64,000 nucleotides of DNA from Streptomyces sp. 11x1 (GTDB lineage: Bacteria > Actinomycetota > Actinomycetes > Streptomycetales > Streptomycetaceae), in the NCBI RefSeq assembly GCF_032598905.1, contig NZ_CP122458.1, positions 6,969,001 to 7,033,000 of the forward strand. Direction: 5' to 3'. Below are positions 44,034 to 52,411 of the stretch, piece by piece. Positions within the stretch are counted from its first letter, which is position 1. Each line of letters begins with the position of its first letter. The notes under the pieces are model-generated. The model was not told where the DNA came from. It ran no database searches and saw nothing but the letters and a program-made list of their open reading frames with translations. A program made the position numbers and the translations under genes.

Positions 44034-44064
44034 ATCATCCTCTCGGAGACCGCCGCTTCGCCGA
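44034..44064 (+). other. attR: attR
   Basis: The element arm TCTCGGA is followed by GA at 44048-44049 and then comEA sequence CCGCCGCTTC. Joined to attL it gives attP TCTCGGA-GA-TCCGAGA (perfect 7-bp inverted arms) and attB ATCGGC-GA-CCGCCG. Confidence 0.85.
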
Positions 44065-44089
44065 CCTACGGAATCTCGTACGGCCATGA
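44048..44089 (+). pseudogene. comEA: 3' remnant of comEA
   Basis: Thirteen codons and a stop encode DRRFADLRNLVRP, the missing end of the ComEA helix-hairpin-helix domain. The stop overlaps the comEC start in ATGA, the native coupling. Without the element the frame continues exactly from GIGD at 18327. Confidence 0.9.
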
Positions 44090-46710
44090 GGGCGACGGGA
44101 GAGGAAGAGAGGGTGCCGGCGGGGGCCGGGGTGCGGGGTGGTCCGCCGCGGCCCGCCGTGCACGTGGCCTCCGGCAGTCGGCTCGGTGACCCACATCCCA
44201 GGCAGGAGGGGCCCACTGACCTGCGCCTGGTGCCACCGGCGCTGGCCGCGTGGGCGACGGCGGCGCTGACGGTGCACGCCTCGCCGGGGTGGGTCACGGG
44301 AGTGGCCGTGCTCTGTGCGGTGGTGGGCGTGGCTCTGCTCGCCTGGCAAGGGCAAGGGCAAGGGCAAGGGCAAGGGCAAGGGCAAGGGCAAGGGCAAGGG
44401 CAAGGGCAAGGGCAAGGGCAAGGGCAAGGGCGGGGGCTCGGGTATCGCCGGGGGCGTGGGGGCGTTGCGTGGACGAAGGTGTCCGTCGCCGCCGTGCTGC
44501 TCTGTGCGGGCGCGGCTGCCGCCTCCGCCGGGCTGCACGGGGCGGATCTGCGGCGAGGGCCGGTGCCTGGCCTGGCCGAGGAATACGCCCGTGTGACGGC
44601 GGAGGTGGAGCTCACCTCCGACCCGCGCCTCACCCGCCCCCGGATCCAGGGCAACCGCGCGGCCCCGGCCGCGGTACTCCTCCAGGCCGAGGTGCGGCGT
44701 GTGCGGAGCCCGGACGGGTCGGTCGCCGACACGCGGACCCCGGTGCTGGTCGTCGTCGACGTGGCGGCGGGGGCCGGTCGGGCGGCCTGGCTCTCGCTGT
44801 TGCCGTCCACGCGGGTGCGGGTGGTGGCGCAGGCCGTGCCGGCCATGGCCGGGGGAGACCGGGTGGCGGGCGTGCTGCGGGTGCGGGGCGGTGGGGCGCC
44901 GGCCGTGGTGGAGGAGGCGAGCGCCGTGCAGCGGGTCGCGGGGCGGTTGCGCGCGGGGCTGCGGGAGGCGACCGACGGGCTGGACCCGGACGCGCGGGCT
45001 TTGCTGCCCGGGTTCGTCGTCGGGGACACCTCACGGGTTCCGGCGGAGTTGGACGAGGCGTTCAAGGCGACCGATCTCACCCATCTCCTGGCTGTCAGCG
45101 GTGCGAACTTCACGATCCTGTTGGCCCTGTTCATCGGCCCGCCGGGGCTGGCACAACGGGCCGAGCGGAAGGGGCTGGCACCCCGGCTCGGGATCCCGTT
45201 GCGGGTGACCGCGCTGGCCGGTGGGGCACTGACTCTGGGCTTCGTGATCGTGTGCCGACCGGACCCGAGCGTGGTGCGGGCGGCGGCATGCGGTTCGATC
45301 GCTCTGTTGGCCATCGCGACCGGGCGCCGCAGGTCCCTGATCCCGGCCCTGGCGACGGCGGTGCTGCTGCTGGTGCTGTACGACCCGTGGCTGGCCCGCA
45401 GTTACGGCTTCCTGCTCTCCGTCCTCGCGACCGGTGCCCTGCTCACCCTCGCCCCGCGCTGGAGTGCGGCGCTCCAGCGGCGCCGGGTGCCACCGCGTCC
45501 GGCCGAGGCGCTGGCGGCGGCGGGGGCCGCGCAGGCGGTGTGCGCGCCGGTCGTGGCCGTGCTGTCGGCGAAGGTGAGCCTGGTGGCGGTGCCGTGCAAT
45601 CTGCTGGCGGAGTTCGCGGTGGCCCCGGCGACGGTGCTCGGGTTCGCCACCCTGGCGACCGCTCCGGTGGCGATGCCCGTGGCCGAGGGCCTTGCCTGGT
45701 GCGCGAGTTGGCCGACCGGTTGGATCGCGGACATCGCCCGCACCGGGGCCTCGATGCCGGGCGCGGGCGTGGACTGGCCGGGCAGCTGGACCGGCGCGCT
45801 GCTGCTCGCCCTGGTCACCGTGGTCGTCGTCCTCGTCGGCCGGCGGCTGGCGAGCCATCCGTGGCTGGTGGGCGCCTGCCTGATGGCGTTCCTGCTGGTC
45901 GTGGTGCAGCCACCGCCGCTGACCAGGGTGATCACGGGGTGGCCGCCGCCGGGCTGGCGCTTCGTGATGTGCGACGTGGGCCAGGGGGACGCGACCGTCC
46001 TCGCGGCGGGAGAGGGGGCCGGGGTGGTCGTGGACGCGGGTCCCGATCCGGTCCTGGTCGACCGCTGTCTGACCTCGTTGGGCATCACCGAGGTCCCGCT
46101 CGTGGTCCTCACCCACTTCCACGCCGACCATGTGGTGGGGCTGCCGGGGGTGCTGCGGGGGCGCTCGGTGGGGGCGATCGCGACGACGGGGTTCGAGGAG
46201 CCCGTGGAGCAGGCCGCGTTCGTGCGCGGGGAGGCGGCGGCCCGGGGGATCCCGCTGACATGGGCCGTGGCCGGGGAGGAGCGGCGCACGGGCGGTCTCG
46301 CCTGGCGGGTGCTGTGGCCGCCGGGTGACGCGGTCACGCCGGACGGCCCGAACGACGCCAGTGTGACCCTGCTCGTCCGCTCGGGAGGGCTGACCCTGCT
46401 GCTCCTCGGCGACCTGGAACCGCCCGGCCAACGTGAGCTGGCGAGGTCCCCGGAAGCGGCCGCGCTGGGAGCCGTGGATGTGGTGAAGGTCGCCCACCAC
46501 GGGTCGGCCTACCAGGATCCGGGACTGATACGGGCCATGGCCCCCAGGCTGGCGCTCATCTCCGTGGGCGCGGACAACCCGTACGGCCATCCCGCGCCCA
46601 GAACGGTCGCGGCGCTGAGGGCCGGGGGTGCCACGGTGCTGCGTACGGACGAGGACGGCGCGGTCGCCGTCGCGGGTACGGCGAAGGAGTTGCTCGTGGC
46701 GAGAGACTGA
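44086..46710 (+). CDS. comEC: ComEC/Rec2 DNA-uptake channel
   Basis: ComEC carries single-stranded DNA through the membrane in natural transformation. The start at ATG 44086 overlaps the comEA stop; the 874-residue frame has the competence core THLLAVSGANF and many membrane segments. A C-terminal metallo-beta-lactamase-like domain has THFHADH (His677, His679, Asp681, His682) and VAHHGS, believed to degrade the non-transported strand. Between the second and third hydrophobic regions lies (Gln-Gly)14 encoded by a hexanucleotide repeat. Because the operon is split, comEC now lies next to element DNA and may lack its usual promoter. Confidence 0.92.
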   Translation: MRATGEEERVPAGAGVRGGPPRPAVHVASGSRLGDPHPRQEGPTDLRLVPPALAAWATAALTVHASPGWVTGVAVLCAVVGVALLAWQGQGQGQGQGQGQGQGQGQGQGQGQGQGRGLGYRRGRGGVAWTKVSVAAVLLCAGAAAASAGLHGADLRRGPVPGLAEEYARVTAEVELTSDPRLTRPRIQGNRAAPAAVLLQAEVRRVRSPDGSVADTRTPVLVVVDVAAGAGRAAWLSLLPSTRVRVVAQAVPAMAGGDRVAGVLRVRGGGAPAVVEEASAVQRVAGRLRAGLREATDGLDPDARALLPGFVVGDTSRVPAELDEAFKATDLTHLLAVSGANFTILLALFIGPPGLAQRAERKGLAPRLGIPLRVTALAGGALTLGFVIVCRPDPSVVRAAACGSIALLAIATGRRRSLIPALATAVLLLVLYDPWLARSYGFLLSVLATGALLTLAPRWSAALQRRRVPPRPAEALAAAGAAQAVCAPVVAVLSAKVSLVAVPCNLLAEFAVAPATVLGFATLATAPVAMPVAEGLAWCASWPTGWIADIARTGASMPGAGVDWPGSWTGALLLALVTVVVVLVGRRLASHPWLVGACLMAFLLVVVQPPPLTRVITGWPPPGWRFVMCDVGQGDATVLAAGEGAGVVVDAGPDPVLVDRCLTSLGITEVPLVVLTHFHADHVVGLPGVLRGRSVGAIATTGFEEPVEQAAFVRGEAAARGIPLTWAVAGEERRTGGLAWRVLWPPGDAVTPDGPNDASVTLLVRSGGLTLLLLGDLEPPGQRELARSPEAAALGAVDVVKVAHHGSAYQDPGLIRAMAPRLALISVGADNPYGHPAPRTVAALRAGGATVLRTDEDGAVAVAGTAKELLVARD
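44347..44430 (+). repeat. CAAGGG x14 microsatellite inside comEC
   Basis: There are fourteen perfect copies of a 6-base unit, reading (Gln-Gly)14 in frame. Slippage would add or remove dipeptides without shifting the frame. Confidence 0.97.
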
Positions 46711-46714
46711 GGGC

Positions 46715-47569
46715 ATGGACACCGCAGAGCTTGACGCCTACCTTCGCCGCCTCGGGGCCGAGCAGCAGGCCTGGCCCACCGTCGACGTACTGCGCGAACT
46801 GCACCTGCGCCATCTGCGGGCGGTGCCGTTCGAGAATCTGTCGATCCACCTCGGGGAGGAGATCGTCCTGGAGGAGAAGCGGCTGCTGGACAAGGTCGTC
46901 GGGCGGCGCAGGGGCGGGTTCTGCTACGAACTGAACGGCTCGTTCGGGGCGTTGCTCTCGAAGCTCGGGTTCGATGTGACGCTGCTCGCGGCACGGGTGT
47001 ACGGGGAGGAGGGACAGGTCGGCATCCCGTACGACCATCTCGCGCTGAGGGTGCGGACGGTGGACGGGGGCGACTGGCTGGCCGATGTCGGGTTCGGGGC
47101 GAACAGCCACTATCCGCTGGAGTTCGGGAACCGGACGGAGCAGGAGGATCCGGGCGGCATGTTCCGGGTGGCCGAGGTGGACCGGGAGAGCGGGGGCCGG
47201 GAGTTCGGGGACCTGGACGTGTTCCGCAACGGCAAGCCGCAGTACCGGTTGGAGACGCGACCGAGGGCGCTCGGGGACTTCGCGGCGGGGGCGTGGTGGC
47301 ACAGCACCTCGCCGGCCTCCCACTTCACCCGCTCGCTCGTCTGCTCCCTGCTCACGGAGGACGGCGGCCGCATCACCCTCAGCGGTCGTACGTTCACCGT
47401 CACCTCGGCGGATGGCGCCCGTGAGGTGACCGAGCTGGGCTCGGACGCGGAGGTGTTGGCGACGTACCGAGACCGCTTCGGGCTGGAGTTGGACCGGGTG
47501 CCGGAGGTGGGGAAGGGCCGTGAGGAGCGTGTGGGCGCGCTCGTCGAGGGAGGTTCCGAGGGCCTGTAG
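46715..47569 (+). CDS. Arylamine N-acetyltransferase
   Basis: This 284-residue enzyme transfers acetyl from acetyl-CoA to arylamines or hydrazines. The catalytic triad is visible: Cys70 in RRGGFCYE, His108 in IPYDHLAL and Asp124 in LADVGFG. The N-terminal PFENLSIHLGE pattern is also typical. The length is the usual 275-290. It starts four bases after comEC. The natural substrate is unknown; some actinomycete homologues act in polyketide amide closure, but no such cluster is near. Confidence 0.93.
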   Translation: MDTAELDAYLRRLGAEQQAWPTVDVLRELHLRHLRAVPFENLSIHLGEEIVLEEKRLLDKVVGRRRGGFCYELNGSFGALLSKLGFDVTLLAARVYGEEGQVGIPYDHLALRVRTVDGGDWLADVGFGANSHYPLEFGNRTEQEDPGGMFRVAEVDRESGGREFGDLDVFRNGKPQYRLETRPRALGDFAAGAWWHSTSPASHFTRSLVCSLLTEDGGRITLSGRTFTVTSADGAREVTELGSDAEVLATYRDRFGLELDRVPEVGKGREERVGALVEGGSEGL

Positions 47570-47601
47570 CCTGACGGCACCGTACGACGGGGGAGCTGAC
47601 C

Positions 47602-48018
47602 GTGGAGAGCGTCCTGCCCGTGGCCATAGGGGCCGCCATCGGTCTCATGGGGGCGGTGTTCGGTTCGTGGTTCACCGCGCGCCGGCAGGACCGCATGTGG
47701 CTCCGCGAGCAGAAGCTCAAAGCCGGGATCGGCTTCAACACGGCCGTCGTTCAGCTCCTGGACCACCTGAAGCAGACACGGCTGAGTGACGACGGTCCCG
47801 GGGCCGACGAGTTGGTGAACCGGATGCAGGAGGCACGCTCGGCCCTCTACCTGCTCTGCTCCAGCGACACCGTCGACCTCGCCGATGCCCTCGCGGTCAG
47901 GGTCTGGAGCACGCGGCCCACCGACGGCAGGGACGACCGCCGGGCCGAGTTCCGGGAGACCTTGGACCTCCTGCGTCGCTTCACCCACCAGCTCCGGCAG
48001 GAGATTGCCAGGTCGTAG
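47602..48018 (+). CDS. Small membrane-anchored protein
   Basis: This 138-residue protein has an N-terminal membrane segment (residues 4-25: VLPVAIGAAIGLMGAVFGSWF), followed by a charged helical domain. It lies 32 bases after the acetyltransferase. No family is recognised. Confidence 0.6.
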   Translation: MESVLPVAIGAAIGLMGAVFGSWFTARRQDRMWLREQKLKAGIGFNTAVVQLLDHLKQTRLSDDGPGADELVNRMQEARSALYLLCSSDTVDLADALAVRVWSTRPTDGRDDRRAEFRETLDLLRRFTHQLRQEIARS

Positions 48019-48025
48019 ACCCTCT

Positions 48026-48054
48026 GGGGGGAGGGGAGGGGAGGGGAGGGGGTG
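48026..48054 (+). repeat. GGGGA tandem run, G-quadruplex-capable
   Basis: Five or more G-runs of four or more, separated by single A, lie between two genes and directly before the possible starts of the next one. The transcript would also carry the G-runs. Confidence 0.8.
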
Positions 48055-48069
48055 GCGGAAGATGGGGGT

Positions 48070-48315
48070 GTGAGTGATGTGAGGCATGTGTTGGTGTTGC
48101 CGGATCGGGATGCCGCGGAGGAAGTGGTCGAGGCGCTGCGGGAGCGGTTCGGGCTGGATGAGGAGCCGCAGTTGCTGCGGGACGCGTTGGCCGGGGAGGA
48201 CGACGCCGAGGACGCGCAGTGGCTGGTGGTGCTGCGGGACGAGCGGGAGCGGCTCGACGCGGTGGCGCTGGACGAGTTCGCGGGGGAGTGGGAGGGATGG
48301 CGTGAGGAGCCGTAG
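48070..48315 (+). CDS. Small acidic protein
   Basis: This 81-residue protein runs from GTG 48070; a GTG at 48052 is an alternative. It reads SDVRHVLVLPDRDAAEEVVEALRERFG and is rich in Asp/Glu, with a compact alpha/beta pattern. A small acidic gene before holA is the order I recall in Streptomyces. Function is unknown. Confidence 0.6.
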   Translation: MSDVRHVLVLPDRDAAEEVVEALRERFGLDEEPQLLRDALAGEDDAEDAQWLVVLRDERERLDAVALDEFAGEWEGWREEP

Positions 48316-48405
48316 TGGTCCCGCGCCGCGGTTCCGTGCGCTGAGGGGGGAGGCCCGGTCGCTGGGGCGGTCGGGTTGTCAGTGGGCCGTGGGATGCTGT
48401 CCGGG

Positions 48406-49392
48406 ATGGCCAAGAAGACTGTGAACGATGATCCTCTCGCCCCCGTGACGTTGGCCGTGGGGCAGGAGGAGCTGCTGCTCGACCGGGCTGTGCAGGTGGT
48501 GGTGGCCGCCGCGAAGGCCTCGGACGCCGACACGGACGTGCGGGATCTGACCTCGGACCAGCTGCAGCCCGGCACCCTCGCCGAGCTGACCAGTCCGTCG
48601 CTCTTCGCGGAGCGCAAGGTCGTGGTCGTGCGCAACGCGCAGGACCTGTCGGCCGACACGGTCAAGGACGTGAAGGCGTACCTGGGGGCTCCCGCCGAGG
48701 AGATCACCCTGGTGCTGCTGCACGCGGGCGGCGCCAAGGGCAAGGGGCTGCTGGACGCGGCGCGCAAGGCGGGGGCGCGGGAGGTGGCGTGCCCCAAGAT
48801 GACGAAGCCGGGCGATCGGCTGGCGTTCGTGCGGGGGGAGTTCCGGACGCTCGGGCGGTCCGCGACGTCCGAGGCGTGCCAGGCGCTCGTCGACGCGATC
48901 GGGAGCGATCTGCGGGAGTTGGCGTCCGCGGCGTCGCAGTTGGTGGCGGACGTTGAGGGGACCATCGACGAGGCGGTGGTCGGGCGGTACTACACGGGGC
49001 GGGCCGAGGCGTCGAGCTTCGAGGTGGCCGATCGGGCCGTCGAGGGGCGGGCGGCGGAGGCGTTGGAGGCGCTGCGTTGGTCGCTGGCGACGGGGGTGGC
49101 GCCGGTGTTGATCACGAGTGCGCTGGCCCAGGGGGTGCGGGCGATCGGGAAGCTGTCGTCGGCGCGGGGTGGGCGGCCCGCGGATCTCGCGCGGGAGTTG
49201 GGGATGCCGCCGTGGAAGATCGATCGGGTGCGGCAGCAGATGCGGGGGTGGACGCCGGAGGGGGTGGCTGTCGCCTTGCGGGCGGTGGCGGAGGCGGATG
49301 CGGGGGTCAAGGGTGGGGGAGATGATCCGGAGTACGCGTTGGAGAAGGCGGTTGTGGTGATCGCGCGGGCGGCGCGGTCGCGTCGGGGGTGA
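48406..49392 (+). CDS. holA: DNA polymerase III delta subunit
   Basis: HolA opens the sliding clamp during clamp loading. The 328-residue protein has the family pattern: VTLAVGQEELLLDRAV at the start, SPSLFAERKVVVVRNAQDL, the middle RLAFVRGEFRTLGRSATSEACQALVDAIGSDLRELASAASQL, and the collar domain with ALRWSLATGVAPVLITSALAQGVRAI. The start ATG 48406 is chosen because MAKK precedes the conserved part by a normal distance. Location next to rpsT and lepA is standard in actinobacteria. Confidence 0.92.
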   Translation: MAKKTVNDDPLAPVTLAVGQEELLLDRAVQVVVAAAKASDADTDVRDLTSDQLQPGTLAELTSPSLFAERKVVVVRNAQDLSADTVKDVKAYLGAPAEEITLVLLHAGGAKGKGLLDAARKAGAREVACPKMTKPGDRLAFVRGEFRTLGRSATSEACQALVDAIGSDLRELASAASQLVADVEGTIDEAVVGRYYTGRAEASSFEVADRAVEGRAAEALEALRWSLATGVAPVLITSALAQGVRAIGKLSSARGGRPADLARELGMPPWKIDRVRQQMRGWTPEGVAVALRAVAEADAGVKGGGDDPEYALEKAVVVIARAARSRRG

Positions 49393-49494
49393 CTCTTCGC
49401 CCGCCGCCCCTACCCGTCGCGTCCCAGGGGCGCTGCCCCTTCGACCCCGGGTCGAGGAGGAGTGGCGGCAGGGTGCGTGCGGGTGCGTGGGGGG

Positions 49495-49524
49495 TTCTCG
49501 CGCAGTTCCCCGCGCCCCTGAAGA
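49495..49524. repeat. Dispersed intergenic repeat, copy 2
   Basis: CGCAGTTCCCCGCGCCCC begins at 49501. It lies in the 369-base gene-free region between holA and rpsT, whose other contents are a G/T-rich spacer and the hairpin at 49586. Confidence 0.7.
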
Positions 49525-49585
49525 GCCTGCGGTCGCCCGGCGCTCCTGAGTGACCCCGGCTTCCGGCGTGCTCACCTGCGGCATG

Positions 49586-49636
49586 CCGAAGGCCCCGTCG
49601 GCCGCCCCGGGAAGGGGCGGGCGACGGGGCCTTCGG
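49586..49636. terminator. Bidirectional terminator between holA and rpsT
   Basis: A 15-bp perfect stem CCGAAGGCCCCGTCG / CGACGGGGCCTTCGG encloses a smaller GCCCC/GGGGC hairpin. Confidence 0.8.
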
Positions 49637-49761
49637 TTCAAGACGGTGGATCCGCACCCGCGTGGCGAACGCAGGCCGCGTGCGGATCCGGGGTGTCGGG
49701 TGGGAGCGGATGAGAGAGGGCCCGCCCTGGGTCCAGCCGACGATCAGATCAAAGGTGAAGC

Positions 49762-50028
49762 TCAGCCCTGGAGGGAAGCGACCTTGGAAGCAAGCGCCGA
49801 CTTCTTGTTGGCGGCCTGGTTCTTGTGGATGACGCCCTTCGAGACGGCCTTGTCGAGCTGACGCGCGGCAGCGCGCTGGTACTCGGTGGCCTTCTCGACG
49901 TCACCCGCGGCAGCGGCCTCACGGGCCTTGCGGACCGCGGTCTTGAGCGACGACTTGACGGCCTTGTTGCGAAGGCGCGCCTTCTCGTTGGTCTTGTTCC
50001 GCTTGATCTGGGACTTGATGTTCGCCAC
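49762..50028 (-). CDS. rpsT: 30S ribosomal protein bS20
   Basis: This 88-residue protein has the canonical start [21 protein letters not shown] and end [17 protein letters not shown]20 binds the 5' domain of 16S rRNA. It is a single gene divergent from lepA, with 214 bases between them for both promoters. Lys/Arg-rich composition and length are typical. Confidence 0.98.
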   Translation of the reverse strand: MANIKSQIKRNKTNEKARLRNKAVKSSLKTAVRKAREAAAAGDVEKATEYQRAAARQLDKAVSKGVIHKNQAANKKSALASKVASLQG

Positions 50029-50242
50029 GAATGAGCCTTTTCAGCTTGGTTTTCCTTGGGATGTGCCTCCTGCAGAGAGGGCATGAGACACAGCCGCCCA
50101 CGTTACCAGCAGCTCTCGCGTCGGCCCAAACCGGTCCCAGCCCTCCACCCGTGGGACCATGGTGCCTACGTACAGCCCCGCCAGACCCGATCCGACCCGA
50201 GACCGCAGACGGCTGCGGACGCCTCAAGAATCAGGACCCTGC

Positions 50243-52111
50243 GTGCCCGCGATCCCTAGCCATGTGCCCGAGCCGAGCCGTACCGACCCGGCTCTGATCC
50301 GCAATTTCTGCATCATCGCGCACATCGACCACGGCAAGTCCACGCTCGCCGACCGGATGCTCCAGCTGACCGGTGTCGTCGAGCAGCGGCAGATGCGTGC
50401 TCAGTACCTCGACCGGATGGACATCGAGCGTGAGCGCGGCATCACGATCAAGTCCCAGGCGGTCCGTCTGCCCTGGGCGCCGACCGCCGATCCGGGCAAC
50501 ACGCACATCCTCAACATGATCGACACCCCCGGGCACGTCGACTTCACGTACGAGGTGTCGCGGTCGCTGGCGGCCTGTGAGGGGACCGTCCTCCTCGTCG
50601 ACGCGGCTCAGGGGATCGAGGCCCAGACCCTCGCCAACCTGTACCTGGCGATGGAGAACGACCTCAAGATCATTCCCGTACTGAACAAGATCGACCTGCC
50701 GGCCGCGCAGCCCGAGAAGTTCTCCGAGGAGCTGGCGAACCTCATCGGCTGCGATCCCGAGGACGTGCTGAAGGTCTCCGCGAAGACGGGTGTGGGGGTC
50801 GACGCGCTGCTCGACCGGGTCGTGGCCGAGGTTCCGGCGCCGGTCGGCGTCAAGGACGCGCCCGCCCGCGCGATGATCTTCGACTCGGTGTACGACTCGT
50901 ACCGGGGCGTGGTCACGTACGTCCGTGTGATCGACGGGCAGCTCAACAAGCGCGAGCGGATCCGGATGATGTCCACCGGCGCCACGCACGAGCTGCTGGA
51001 GATCGGGACCAACTCGCCCGAGATGCTGCCCGCCGACGGGCTGGCCGTCGGTGAGGTGGGCTACCTCATCACCGGCGTGAAGGACGTCCGCCAGTCCAAG
51101 GTCGGTGACACGATCACCAGCCAGGCGAAGGGGGCGACCGAGGCGCTCGGGGGATACAAGGACCCCAAGCCGATGGTCTTCTCCGGTCTGTATCCGCTGG
51201 ACGGGTCCGACTACCCCGAGCTGCGTGACGCGCTCGACAAGCTCCAGCTCAACGACGCCGCGCTCGTGTACGAGCCGGAGACGTCCGCCGCGCTGGGCTT
51301 CGGTTTCCGCGTCGGTTTCCTCGGGCTGCTGCACCTCGACGTGATCCGGGAGCGGCTGGAGCGCGAGTTCGGGCTCGACCTCATCGCCACCGCGCCGAAC
51401 GTCGTGTACCGCGTCGTCATGGAGGACGGCACCGAGCACACGGTCACCAACCCGAGCGAGTTCCCCGAAGGCAAGATCAACGAGGTGTACGAGCCCGTCG
51501 TGCGGGCCACGATCCTCGCGCCGACCGAGTTCATCGGCTCGATCATGGAGCTGTGCCAGACCCGGCGCGGCACCCTGCTCGGCATGGACTACCTGTCGGA
51601 GGACCGGGTCGAGATCCGGTACACGCTGCCGCTCGCGGAGATCGTCTTCGACTTCTTCGACCAGCTGAAGTCGAAGACGCGCGGGTACGCGTCGCTGGAC
51701 TACGAGCCCACGGGTGAGCAGACCTCCAGCCTCGTCAAGGTCGACATCCTGCTGCACGGCGACAAGGTCGACGCCTTCTCCGCGATCACGCACAAGGACG
51801 CGGCGTACGCCTACGGGGTGCGGCTCGTCGCCAAGCTGCGCGAGCTCATCCCGCGGCAGGCCTTCGAGGTGCCCATCCAGGCGGCCATCGGCTCGCGCGT
51901 CATCGCCCGCGAGACCATCCGCGCCATCCGCAAGGACGTCCTCGCCAAGTGCTACGGCGGTGACATCTCCCGGAAGCGGAAGCTGCTGGAGAAGCAGAAG
52001 GAAGGCAAGAAGCGGATGAAGATGGTGGGCTCCGTGGAGGTTCCGCAGGAGGCCTTCATCGCCGTACTGTCCAGCGACGACAGCGCCGGCGGCGGCAAGG
52101 GCAAGAAATAG
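50243..52111 (+). CDS. lepA: Elongation factor 4
   Basis: LepA is a ribosome-associated GTPase. The 622-residue frame from GTG 50243 ([21 protein letters not shown]) contains G1 [10 protein letters not shown]2 [14 protein letters not shown]3 DTPGHVDF and G4 NKIDLP. It also has the LepA-specific C-terminal domain ending [17 protein letters not shown]. The ORF is open upstream to 50159, but the GTG gives the usual Streptomyces length. Confidence 0.97.
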   Translation: MPAIPSHVPEPSRTDPALIRNFCIIAHIDHGKSTLADRMLQLTGVVEQRQMRAQYLDRMDIERERGITIKSQAVRLPWAPTADPGNTHILNMIDTPGHVDFTYEVSRSLAACEGTVLLVDAAQGIEAQTLANLYLAMENDLKIIPVLNKIDLPAAQPEKFSEELANLIGCDPEDVLKVSAKTGVGVDALLDRVVAEVPAPVGVKDAPARAMIFDSVYDSYRGVVTYVRVIDGQLNKRERIRMMSTGATHELLEIGTNSPEMLPADGLAVGEVGYLITGVKDVRQSKVGDTITSQAKGATEALGGYKDPKPMVFSGLYPLDGSDYPELRDALDKLQLNDAALVYEPETSAALGFGFRVGFLGLLHLDVIRERLEREFGLDLIATAPNVVYRVVMEDGTEHTVTNPSEFPEGKINEVYEPVVRATILAPTEFIGSIMELCQTRRGTLLGMDYLSEDRVEIRYTLPLAEIVFDFFDQLKSKTRGYASLDYEPTGEQTSSLVKVDILLHGDKVDAFSAITHKDAAYAYGVRLVAKLRELIPRQAFEVPIQAAIGSRVIARETIRAIRKDVLAKCYGGDISRKRKLLEKQKEGKKRMKMVGSVEVPQEAFIAVLSSDDSAGGGKGKK

Positions 52112-52176
52112 CCAACGGCGACCGGTGGTCGCCGACCGCGGGGTAGCCACTGTTACCCGCGGAAACTCGGGCACAA

Positions 52177-52212
52177 TGCGGGCCCGTCGCGTTTCGGCGC
52201 GGCGGGCCCGCA
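52177..52212 (+). terminator. Terminator after lepA
   Basis: The stem TGCGGGCCCG / CGGGCCCGCA, with extra pairs near the loop, lies 66 bases after lepA. Confidence 0.65.
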
Positions 52213-52326
52213 AGTCTTCCCAGAGGCGTCGGGGCGTGTCCGTACGGTAGTTCTCGGTGGAAAGTGACTGCCCGCCGCCCCTTACCAACCGGCCGACCGC
52301 GCTCTACCCTGATCACCACTCGATAG

Positions 52327-52340
52327 TTACTCGCGAGTTA
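52327..52340. promoter_or_regulatory. Palindromic operator candidate upstream of the acyl-CoA synthetase
   Basis: TTACTCGCGAGTTA contains the perfect palindrome ACTCGCGAGT, 72 bases before the start codon, in an AT-richer stretch. The shape suits a TetR-family regulator of fatty-acid genes; the regulator is not in the window. Confidence 0.5.
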
Positions 52341-52411
52341 AACAACAGCCGCTTTGAGCCAGCCGCACAGTCCGTGAGCCAGCTGTACTGTCGCGTGCCC
52401 CGGAGGATGTC

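Larger units (their letters stand above)
18328..44047. mobile_element. 25.7-kb serine-integrase element in comEA (AICE-like, with a phage tail gene)
   Basis: The element is delimited by attL and attR. Its modules are an integrase beside attL, divergent regulators, a RepA-like ATPase with repeats, a WhiB-like regulator, a tape-measure operon, an Scr1-like regulator cassette, an excisionase-like gene, a GNAT cargo, TraB with a repeat cluster, and an Spd-like membrane gene operon reaching to attR. Most rightward genes occupy the left half and leftward genes the right half. Rep-Int-Tra content is that of an actinomycete integrative conjugative element, and single-protein TraB transfer of double-stranded DNA is the known mode. 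No capsid, portal, large terminase or lysis gene is recognised. Confidence 0.88.

Noticed and set aside
18328..44047. The element as a complete prophage
   Set aside because: Large terminase, portal, capsid, tube, baseplate, holin and lysin genes are not recognisable, while TraB and Spd-like genes are present.
44347..44430. Hexanucleotide array as a CRISPR or att-type repeat
   Set aside because: The units are contiguous without spacers and lie inside comEC.
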